Assembly: GCA_000961845.1 (NCBI GenBank)
Contig: LADZ01000014.1
Location: 1 to 59,774 of the forward strand
From: Flavobacteriales bacterium BRH_c54
GTDB lineage: Bacteria > Bacteroidota > Bacteroidia > Flavobacteriales_E > Vicingaceae
Direction of reading: 5' to 3'
Length of the DNA stretch: 59,774 nt
Shown here: piece by piece, positions 1-7,130 of the stretch
How the letters are laid out: every line of letters starts with the position of its first letter
How positions within the stretch are numbered: the stretch's first letter is position 1
Translations under genes and position numbers: made by a program
The notes under the pieces: generated by a model
The model's database searches: none
The model's input: only the letters and a program-made list of their open reading frames with translations
What the model was told of the DNA's origin: nothing

Positions 1-1041
1 GACAGTGGCTTTGCTTTTTGTGGAGAAACTTACAATAATACCAATGGAGAATCGGATGTGTATATTGTTAAAACAAATAGTTTAGGGGATACCCTTTGGA
101 CTAAAACCATTGGAGGAAACTTGGTTGACAGGGGAAACAGCATTATGGAAACGACTGATAGTAGTATTGTAGTGGCAGGAATGACAACTACCTTAACAGA
201 CTCTGTTCAAATGTATATGATAAAACTGACTGCTACAGGTAGTTTAATTTGGGACATTGCTTTTGGTCCTTCAGGTTATGAAGAAGCCAATGCAGTTATA
301 GAAACAGCTAATGGAAATTATGTTTTAGGAGGAGTAACCACTAGTTTTACCCCAAATAATGATAAAGATTTTTACATGATTAGAACCGACAGTAGCGGTA
401 ATGCTATTTGGGGAAATTATTTTGGAAATATTGGTGAAGAAGTTATTTATGACTTGGTGGAATTGGCTAATGGTAATTTTTTTAATACCGGACATACAGC
501 CGCTGCCGGAAATGGTGGAAAAGATGCCTTAGTATTTTTAATTACACCGGGAGGCTTTTGGGGAGGTAGTTCTTCTACTTTTGGAGGTACTAAAGAGGAA
601 GAAAGTAAAAGTATTTTGTTAGAACCTAATGAAGCCTTAAAAATTGCAGGGTTTACAAAAAGTTATGGGAATGGTCTTGAAGATGTAATGCTTATTGAAA
701 TTGATACTGTTGTTACTAATCATCAATTTACTTTAGATACTATAAATGATTTTATGCCTTTAAAAATAGATGACTTAACCTCTTGGAAACCTGATTCTGA
801 AAAAAAGGTGCTTATTTTCCCCAATCCCTCTACTTCTTTTGCCAACTTTGATATATCTAAAATTGAAGTTGAAAAAATATTAATTACAACTATTTATGGA
901 CAAACTGTGTACGAAGCAAATGTCTTAAATAAAGAATTATTGCAAATTAATTTTGAAAAATTTTCATCAGGAATTTATAGTGTGCAATTTTATAATAAAA
1001 ACAAGCTTATTGAAGCACATAAATTAATTATTAGCAATTAA
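1..1041 (+). CDS. T9SS type A sorting domain-containing protein, 3' part
   Basis: The reading frame is open to the left edge of the window, so only the last 346 residues are present and the start is missing. The body is built of repeated beta-rich units with a recurring 'W..xxGG..D/E' and 'NG.y.l.G.T' pattern, like the repeats of secreted Bacteroidota beta-propeller proteins. The last ~75 residues begin with the IFPNPS signature and end in a 'GIYSVQF...K.I' pattern, which is the type A C-terminal sorting domain recognised by the type IX secretion system. The protein is therefore probably exported across the outer membrane and attached to the surface or released. Its substrate or ligand cannot be read from this fragment. 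The next gene starts 16 bases downstream on the same strand. Confidence 0.85.
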   Translation, partial: DSGFAFCGETYNNTNGESDVYIVKTNSLGDTLWTKTIGGNLVDRGNSIMETTDSSIVVAGMTTTLTDSVQMYMIKLTATGSLIWDIAFGPSGYEEANAVIETANGNYVLGGVTTSFTPNNDKDFYMIRTDSSGNAIWGNYFGNIGEEVIYDLVELANGNFFNTGHTAAAGNGGKDALVFLITPGGFWGGSSSTFGGTKEEESKSILLEPNEALKIAGFTKSYGNGLEDVMLIEIDTVVTNHQFTLDTINDFMPLKIDDLTSWKPDSEKKVLIFPNPSTSFANFDISKIEVEKILITTIYGQTVYEANVLNKELLQINFEKFSSGIYSVQFYNKNKLIEAHKLIISN

Positions 1042-1057
1042 CTTATTATTGTAATAA

Positions 1058-2755
1058 ATGCCTTTCCACCGACATTTAATTAAATACAGCTATCTATTTT
1101 TATTGTATCCAATATTTGTATTGTCTTATGTCGTTTCAGAAAAAACAGGAAAATCCTTTATACCTGAAAGAATCATTTTTTTGCACCTGCTTTTGTATTT
1201 TGTTGCTTATTTTATTTCTAATAAAAAACTAAGCTCTATTTATGTGCGTTTTATATATCTTAGCACATTAGTAATTACTTTTTTTGAAGTTGCTTATGTT
1301 TCTATTTATAAAGAACGAATTACACCTTCAACCGCATTTATATTAATAGAAACAAATTCTTCTGAAACTTCTGAATATTTAAAAGAATATTTCAATACAG
1401 AAATTTTTATTTGGTTACTAATATTGCTAATACCATCTGTTTTTATATTAATTGGAGTTAATAAGGCGATTCAGCAATATACACTAAAAAGTTCATTTAA
1501 GGCCATTTTTAATGACTTTCGTAAGTTGGTTTTATTTATAGAGTCTCTTTGGGTAAGAACACAAAATACCGTATGGAAAAAAGTAGTTTTAGGGTTAGTT
1601 TTATTTGTTATTGGGATAAGTCTTTATTTTAATGCTAATCACCATAAATATCATGCTGTTTTTCAAATTTTTAATGGATATGAAAGGTATAAAATTGAAG
1701 TTGAAAAATATAAAAATTTCTTTGCTGCATCTAAAAAAAGTAAGCAATTAAAAACAGTTGTAAAAAAAGAAGATGATTTAAAAGAAACAATTATTATTGT
1801 TATTGGCGAATCCACTACTAAGCATCATTTAGGAATTTACGGTTATCATAGAAATACCACACCAAATCTGGCAAAACTGAGAAACGAACTGTTAGTTTTC
1901 AACGATGTTATAAGTCCGCATACGCACACTATTCCCTCATTAGAAAAAGTACTTACCTTTGCAACTACTGCCAACCCTGAAGCCAAAGAATATGGAAGTT
2001 TGATTCAATTAGTAAAAACAGCAGGTTACAAAACCTATTGGATATCTAATCAAATTCCGGTTGGGATAAATGAAACTATGGTTTCTATTGTGGCAAAAGC
2101 AGCAGACTATTCCTACTTTACGAATTTAGGTGGAGAACAAGAATTGCGTTCATTAGATGAGCGTGTACTGCCAATTGTAGCAAAAAGCTTAAAGACAAAA
2201 GATACTAAAAAAGTACTTTTTGTTCATCTTTTAGGAACACATACACAATATAAAAATCGTTATCCGGAAAATTTTAATCAGTTTAAAGATACTCCTTCAA
2301 CTCCATTTGGAACACAACAAGCTTTTGATGCTATTAATCAATACGATAATGCTGTTTTATATAACGATTTTGTAATTAGTGAGATTATTTCGTTGTTAAA
2401 AGCGAACGCTACCCCAAATGAAAAACAACAAATGATTTATTTGTCCGACCATGGTGAAGATGTTTATCAAACTGTTGATTTTAATGGACATAGTGAAGCC
2501 ATAGGTAGTTATCCTATGTTTGAAATTCCTTTTGTATTTTGGAGCAATCAAAAATCCGAATTGGAAAAATACAGAAGCTTTACAGATAGAAAATATATGG
2601 TAGACGATTTTATTTATAGTGTGGCTGATATTTTAAGTATTACGTTTGAAGGAATGCAAAGCGAGAACAGTATTTTCAGTCCGAACTTTCAGTCTAAACA
2701 AAGAATTGTAAAACAGCACATTGATTTTGATGTTGAAATAAAACCTGTTCAATAA
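1058..2755 (+). CDS. phosphoethanolamine transferase (EptA-like, sulfatase fold)
   Basis: This is an inner-membrane enzyme that moves phosphoethanolamine from phosphatidylethanolamine to a lipid or glycan acceptor on the periplasmic face. Residues 1-200 contain about five hydrophobic segments. Residues 245-550 form the alkaline phosphatase/sulfatase-like catalytic domain. Metal-site landmarks are GEST (Glu251), a putative nucleophile Thr291 in HTHTIPSL, His395 in HLLGTH, Asp464-His465 in LSDHGED and His478 in NGHSE. The Glu251-Thr291 and His395-Asp464 spacings match those I recall for meningococcal EptA (Glu240/Thr280, His383/Asp452). The length of 565 aa is normal. The stop codon directly abuts the ATG of the next gene, so the two are probably co-translated. 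The acceptor (lipid A, a glycan or another lipid) is unknown. Confidence 0.87.
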   Translation: MPFHRHLIKYSYLFLLYPIFVLSYVVSEKTGKSFIPERIIFLHLLLYFVAYFISNKKLSSIYVRFIYLSTLVITFFEVAYVSIYKERITPSTAFILIETNSSETSEYLKEYFNTEIFIWLLILLIPSVFILIGVNKAIQQYTLKSSFKAIFNDFRKLVLFIESLWVRTQNTVWKKVVLGLVLFVIGISLYFNANHHKYHAVFQIFNGYERYKIEVEKYKNFFAASKKSKQLKTVVKKEDDLKETIIIVIGESTTKHHLGIYGYHRNTTPNLAKLRNELLVFNDVISPHTHTIPSLEKVLTFATTANPEAKEYGSLIQLVKTAGYKTYWISNQIPVGINETMVSIVAKAADYSYFTNLGGEQELRSLDERVLPIVAKSLKTKDTKKVLFVHLLGTHTQYKNRYPENFNQFKDTPSTPFGTQQAFDAINQYDNAVLYNDFVISEIISLLKANATPNEKQQMIYLSDHGEDVYQTVDFNGHSEAIGSYPMFEIPFVFWSNQKSELEKYRSFTDRKYMVDDFIYSVADILSITFEGMQSENSIFSPNFQSKQRIVKQHIDFDVEIKPVQ

Positions 2756-3517
2756 ATGCAACTTCCCATTAAGAAAATAGTGATTTTCGGTATTGTTTTA
2801 ACAACGTTATTAATAATTACTTATCAAGGGCTTACTTCCGATTTTCTTTTAAAGCAATTACATGCTGATAAAATTTGGGTGCACAGAGTAAATAGCATTG
2901 AAAAACTACAAGAAGTTAACTCCACATTTTCCGGAGTAGAATTAGATGTAGTTTTTAATTCAGGGCTCAATATTTTTGATGTTAATCATCCTCCAGCTGA
3001 ATCTATAGGGTTAAATTTATTGGAATATTTAAAATCAAATAAACAAAGTGAACTAAACTTTTGGCTCGATTTTAAAAATTTATCTCCGGAGAATGCTTTA
3101 CAAGCATTAAAAAGGCTAGAGTTTTTATGTGTTGAATTAGCTATTTCAAAAGAACAATTTATTGTAGAAGCAACACAACCTGAGTTACTGAAATTATTTG
3201 CCAAAAGCGGTTTCCAAACAAGTTATTATTTGCACTGGCCCGGGTTATACCAATTAAGCGAAGAAAATTTAAATGAAACCATCATTCAAATAAAAGCTAA
3301 TATTTTCCCTGAATTGTCTTATATTTCTTCTTCTTATCATGATTTTGAATTATTAAATCAACATTTTCCCAATCAAGAAAAATTATTGTGGTTAACAGAA
3401 AATGAAACTAAATTTTCATCAACAATTAAAGAACATTGTCATAGAATGAAAATAGCTAACCACCCTAAAATTAAAGTGTTGTTAGTACAAATTAACACCA
3501 AAGCAAGCAATCGTTGA
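2756..3517 (+). CDS. menorin/FAM151-like (GDPD-superfamily) membrane-anchored protein
   Basis: The 253-residue protein has an N-terminal hydrophobic anchor (about residues 7-24) and then a domain that looks like the menorin/FAM151 group of phospholipase C-like TIM barrels. The cues are WVHRVNS near the start of the domain, GVELDVVF, the NHPPAES motif and WLDFKNL. These correspond to the H..NS, E.DV, HPP and LDFKN landmarks of that family. Glu/Asp in ELDVVF and Asp in LDFKN would be the equivalents of active-site acids. The start codon directly follows the stop of the phosphoethanolamine transferase with no spacer, so a shared role in envelope lipid or headgroup metabolism is likely but inferred. 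Catalytic activity is uncertain, because no family member's substrate is firmly known to me. A plain divergent GDPD is the alternative. Confidence 0.6.
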   Translation: MQLPIKKIVIFGIVLTTLLIITYQGLTSDFLLKQLHADKIWVHRVNSIEKLQEVNSTFSGVELDVVFNSGLNIFDVNHPPAESIGLNLLEYLKSNKQSELNFWLDFKNLSPENALQALKRLEFLCVELAISKEQFIVEATQPELLKLFAKSGFQTSYYLHWPGLYQLSEENLNETIIQIKANIFPELSYISSSYHDFELLNQHFPNQEKLLWLTENETKFSSTIKEHCHRMKIANHPKIKVLLVQINTKASNR

Positions 3518-3527
3518 AAAAGAGCTA

Positions 3528-3555
3528 TTTGTTTATGCAATTTAGCTTATATTTG
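3528..3555 (+). promoter_or_regulatory. probable promoter for the FkbM methyltransferase gene
   Basis: A TTTG at 3528-3531 is followed after 16 bases by TATATTTG at 3548-3555, matching the Bacteroidota -33 TTTG / -7 TAnnTTTG consensus. Transcription would start about 25 bases before the ATG at 3587. The spacer is slightly short. Confidence 0.45.
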
Positions 3556-3586
3556 TCCGTTTTTTGAATAAATTTTTACGCTTTTC

Positions 3587-4309
3587 ATGGTCAAAAACAT
3601 ACTGCGCAACTTACTCAACTTTTTACACTTGGATGTTACCAAAAACTTGCATTACGACCGCCTGACCAAAAAAATCATTAAAAAAGTAATTTTGCCCAAT
3701 TCAAACACCATTGATATTGGTTGCCACAAAGGTGAAATATTGTCTGAATTAATAAAACATGCTCCAAAAGGAAAACATTTTGCTTTTGAACCTATTCCTG
3801 ATTTTTATAAGGTGTTGAATGAAAAGTATGCTGAAAATGCTTTTATATATCCTTATGCCTTATCTACCGAAAACGGAACAACCACTTTTCATTATGTAAA
3901 AAATGCTCCGGCATATAGTGGAATAAATAAACGGAAATATGCTATTGACAATCCCGACATTGAAAAAATTGAGGTAGAAGTAAAACGCTTAGATGATGTT
4001 ATTCCAACAGATCTTCCTATCCATTTTATTAAAATTGATGTAGAAGGCGGTGAGTTTGATGTAATGCAAGGAGCTAAGGAATTACTTCTTAAAAATCAAC
4101 CTACCATATTGTTTGAATGTGGACTGGGAGCTACAGAATATTATAACACCAAAGCAAAAGACATTCATTCCTTCTTGACTGGTGAGATAGGCTTACAAGT
4201 GTTTACCTTAAGCGATTGGATAGCACAAAAACCTTCCTTAACCAATGAGCAGTTTTGTAAGTTATTTAATGATAATACAGAGTATTATTTTATTGCTGAT
4301 AAGGGTTGA
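3587..4309 (+). CDS. FkbM family methyltransferase
   Basis: A SAM-dependent methyltransferase of 240 residues. The SAM-binding motif I is IDIGCHKGE (residues ~42-50). An acidic motif II lies in AFEPIPDFY, and the FkbM-typical IKIDVEGGEFDVMQGA is near residues 148-163. The family methylates hydroxyls of sugars or polyketides. In Bacteroidota it is usually found with glycan-modifying genes, so an O-methylation of a surface glycan is plausible here. A separate promoter precedes it, so it need not be co-transcribed with the upstream genes. The protein is complete and of normal length. The exact acceptor is unknown. Confidence 0.85.
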   Translation: MVKNILRNLLNFLHLDVTKNLHYDRLTKKIIKKVILPNSNTIDIGCHKGEILSELIKHAPKGKHFAFEPIPDFYKVLNEKYAENAFIYPYALSTENGTTTFHYVKNAPAYSGINKRKYAIDNPDIEKIEVEVKRLDDVIPTDLPIHFIKIDVEGGEFDVMQGAKELLLKNQPTILFECGLGATEYYNTKAKDIHSFLTGEIGLQVFTLSDWIAQKPSLTNEQFCKLFNDNTEYYFIADKG

Positions 4310-4592
4310 TGATTTTACCGCAAAGGTACAATGACATAAAGAATTTATATGTGTTCTTTTTAATGAAACACGAATAACACTAATGAAGCGGATATTTACC
4401 GATATTGTTGCAAAAGTCTAAAAATGAGTTTTTTGATGCGTTGTGGGTTATTTTTTATATTTTTGGAGGGGATATATGTAAACAAAACCTACACATATAC
4501 ACCCAGAATAGGTTAGGGAAATGTTAACTACATATATAAACAAGTTAGCAGTAAGGCTACCACGACACACCAATATAACAAAAATAGACAAA
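4310..4592. other. intergenic leader upstream of the caspase gene
   Basis: About 280 bases without a convincing gene. The last ~70 bases are C/A-rich with 'gttagcag...ccacgacacacc...aacaaaaatagacaaaatgac', which differs from the flanking AT-rich spacers. It resembles leaders that I associate with accessory genes in Bacteroidota. A possible 24-codon in-frame extension of the caspase (ATG at 4521) lies here but has no domain character. Confidence 0.4.
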
Positions 4593-6080
4593 ATGACAGA
4601 AACAAGATATGCAATTCTCATAGGTATGGATAACTACAGTTCTGACCCATTACCATATTGTGTTAAGGATGTAAATGACTTAGAACAAACACTTGTTTCT
4701 CATTGTAGGTTTTCGACAGACAAAATTTATAAAGTAATTGATAGTAATAAACCTGTTAAAGAACAAATTGACGAAGCTTTTTCTGCAATAGAAAAGGAAT
4801 TTAAACCCAATCAAGATTTGTTGTTTTTCTATTTTTCAGGGCACGGTGAATACGACAAGGACGAAGGAAAATCAAAAGTCCTATTTCAAGACGAAACAGA
4901 ACTGACAGTTGAGGATATTTTATTAAGATACTTTTTGAAATTAACTCCTAAAAATCAATACTTACTTATTGATGCTTGCCATTCCGGTTCAAACATTTTT
5001 TTTAAAGGAACCAACAATCCCGAAAAGGAGATTAGAAGACTTAACTATCATTCGTCTGAATTATGTCTAATGTTTGCAACTGAAAGCAAGAAAAAAGCCG
5101 TTCAAGGAAATGATATTCAAAATAGTTATTTTACATACTATCTATTAGAGGCAATTAAAAAGCAAAATCTATATGATGAAGACGGTTTTCTATCAATCCA
5201 AGCGATTGATAATTACATTAAGAAAAAGGTTGTTGAAAAAAGTGCCTTCTTACAAATTCCTGTTAGTGAGATTAGAAGTTCGGGCTACAAAGTATTTTCC
5301 TTTGACGAAAAAGTTATCCAAGCTAAGACAGTTATGAAACCAACTATTGTGAAAAAAAAATCTATCACAAAAAAAGAAACCGAAAATTCTCCTGATGAAG
5401 AAATTTCATTTGAAGACGGTATACTTCCAATAAATAGGAAAAAGGTTCAAGAAAAATATTCTGCTTTTATTCAGAACTCATTTGATATTCTAATTGGAAA
5501 GTTAAACAATACAGAATTAGAAGTGGTCAATTCTAATCCGTTCAACGATTTGGAATATTCCGACCAACAAAAAATTTTCAAAAAGGTTATAGAGACCTCT
5601 AGGAAAGATGGAATTGAAGCAGTGAGCGGGCTTTTTGAAGTTGAACTAAGAGAAGAACGGAAATTGAAATTTGGAGGTTTGGGGTCAATACTTGACCATC
5701 TTTATGAAAAATCTAAACCAGAATTTGATTATAGAATTGAAACTTATTCAGATGATATGTTTACCGTTGGCTTATCTGTAAAGGCTAAAAATATTTATCA
5801 AGTAGGTGGCGGACTTTTTGCTTTATTTTTTCAAGCTAAATATGGATTTGCTATTTGCATTGTGAAATACAATCATTCTTGGACAGGGACTTCTGACAAG
5901 GAACTTAAATTTATAAATGTTATTATTAAACCATTTTTGCTGAACGAGAATAATGAAGATATTATCTTACAATATCTAAAATCCAATGTTGACAATTTTG
6001 ACGAAACATTAAAATCTTGGAATGAACAACGACAAAAGGAGATAAATGACTTTAAATCCAAAGCACAAGTAAAAAAATGA
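4593..6080 (+). CDS. caspase family (C14) protease with unknown C-terminal domain
   Basis: The 495-residue protein starts best at MTETRYAILIG (4593), where the caspase fold begins; an upstream ATG at 4521 would add 24 residues of no recognisable type. Residues ~3-235 form a caspase/metacaspase p20-like domain with the catalytic His84 in YFSGHGEYD and Cys129 in LIDACHSGS. Both are intact, so it is predicted to be an active cysteine protease. Residues ~260-495 are a lysine- and glutamate-rich linker followed by an alpha/beta domain that I do not recognise. There is no signal peptide, so it acts in the cytoplasm. Such proteins are often effectors of regulated cell death or phage defence, but no sensor gene is adjacent, so that role is inference. 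Composition and codon choice differ from the flanking genes. Confidence 0.83.
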   Translation: MTETRYAILIGMDNYSSDPLPYCVKDVNDLEQTLVSHCRFSTDKIYKVIDSNKPVKEQIDEAFSAIEKEFKPNQDLLFFYFSGHGEYDKDEGKSKVLFQDETELTVEDILLRYFLKLTPKNQYLLIDACHSGSNIFFKGTNNPEKEIRRLNYHSSELCLMFATESKKKAVQGNDIQNSYFTYYLLEAIKKQNLYDEDGFLSIQAIDNYIKKKVVEKSAFLQIPVSEIRSSGYKVFSFDEKVIQAKTVMKPTIVKKKSITKKETENSPDEEISFEDGILPINRKKVQEKYSAFIQNSFDILIGKLNNTELEVVNSNPFNDLEYSDQQKIFKKVIETSRKDGIEAVSGLFEVELREERKLKFGGLGSILDHLYEKSKPEFDYRIETYSDDMFTVGLSVKAKNIYQVGGGLFALFFQAKYGFAICIVKYNHSWTGTSDKELKFINVIIKPFLLNENNEDIILQYLKSNVDNFDETLKSWNEQRQKEINDFKSKAQVKK

Positions 6081-6135
6081 ATCTTGACAATAACCACAGA
6101 CGAGAAAGTCCAGCTGCAAATCGTTTCACATCACA

Positions 6136-7110
6136 ATGAAAGAACAAATAGAAAAAATATTGCAAACTAATGACAAGAAACGAAAATGGCTAGCAGTCGG
6201 ACTGATTGTTTTTATTTCAGGATTGTTGACACTTTGGGGTATCTATGGAATTGGACAATATGGAATTGCCTTGTTTATTTTCACACCTTTATTCATTGGT
6301 GCAGGTTCGACAATTTTATATGGGCTGAAAAATAAAATTACTTACAAACAGGCTAGACAAATTGGCTTTTTGACACTTGGAGTTTATACTGCCGGTCTTT
6401 TAATTTTTGCAATTGAAGGGGTAATTTGTATTGCAATGGCTGCACCAATAGGAGTTCTTTTGACTTGGCTTGGTAGTTTAATTGGTTACGTAATTAATAA
6501 TAAAATACCGAACAATGCACCAACAACAATGTTATTTTTAATTGGGATTATTCCGACAATAGCATTTATAGAAAAGGATAGTGAGCCAATTTTGGTTTCG
6601 GTTGTGACTTCTATTGAAATTAATGCAGCCCCACAAACAGTTTGGAAAAATGTTATTGAATTTCCTCAACTAGATGAGCCAACCGAATTTATTTTTAAGA
6701 CAGGAATTGCATATCCGATAGATGCAACAATTGAAGGAACAGGAGTTGGTGCAATTAGACATTGCAATTTTACAACAGGAAGTTTTGTAGAGCCAATAAC
6801 AGTTTGGGACGAACCACGACTTTTAAAATTTGACGTTATAGAACAACCCGAACCAATGAAGGAATTAAGTTTTTGGGATATTGACGCACCACACCTGCAC
6901 GACTATTTTGTTTCTAAACAAGGACAATTTAAATTGACTGAACTTCCAAATGGGAATACACTTTTAGAAGGAACTACTTGGTATTATCATAACATACAAC
7001 CAGCATTTTATTGGCAACTTTGGAGTGACCATATCATTCACAAAATTCACGAAAGAGTATTGATACACATAAAGAAAAATGCTGAAAATGAGAAGAAAGC
7101 AGTAGTTTAA
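6136..7110 (+). CDS. membrane protein with C-terminal SRPBCC (START-like) domain
   Basis: The 324-residue protein has about four to five hydrophobic segments in residues 18-145. A soluble domain follows at ~155-315, beginning with VVTSIEINAAPQTVWKNVI, the typical opening of a polyketide cyclase/SRPBCC ligand-binding domain. Later landmarks include FTTGSFVEPITVWDEPRLL and the closing helix around YWQLWSDHIIHKIHERVL. It probably binds a hydrophobic ligand at the membrane surface. The ligand and role are unknown. It follows the caspase gene after 55 bases on the same strand and shares its 'gaca/caa'-rich base usage, so the two may have arrived together. Fusion of this domain to several membrane helices is known in annotated genomes but is not functionally defined. 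Confidence 0.75.
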   Translation: MKEQIEKILQTNDKKRKWLAVGLIVFISGLLTLWGIYGIGQYGIALFIFTPLFIGAGSTILYGLKNKITYKQARQIGFLTLGVYTAGLLIFAIEGVICIAMAAPIGVLLTWLGSLIGYVINNKIPNNAPTTMLFLIGIIPTIAFIEKDSEPILVSVVTSIEINAAPQTVWKNVIEFPQLDEPTEFIFKTGIAYPIDATIEGTGVGAIRHCNFTTGSFVEPITVWDEPRLLKFDVIEQPEPMKELSFWDIDAPHLHDYFVSKQGQFKLTELPNGNTLLEGTTWYYHNIQPAFYWQLWSDHIIHKIHERVLIHIKKNAENEKKAVV

Positions 7111-7130
7111 AGTCAAAATCCAACTCTTCA

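Noticed and set aside
4521-4592. Upstream ATG extension of the caspase
   Set aside because: It adds 24 residues without domain character, and the caspase fold begins right after the ATG at 4593.
4530-4592. An attC-like recombination site ahead of the caspase gene
   Set aside because: The 'gttagca' sequence does not fit the GTTRRRY core, and no paired inverse core or integrase was found.
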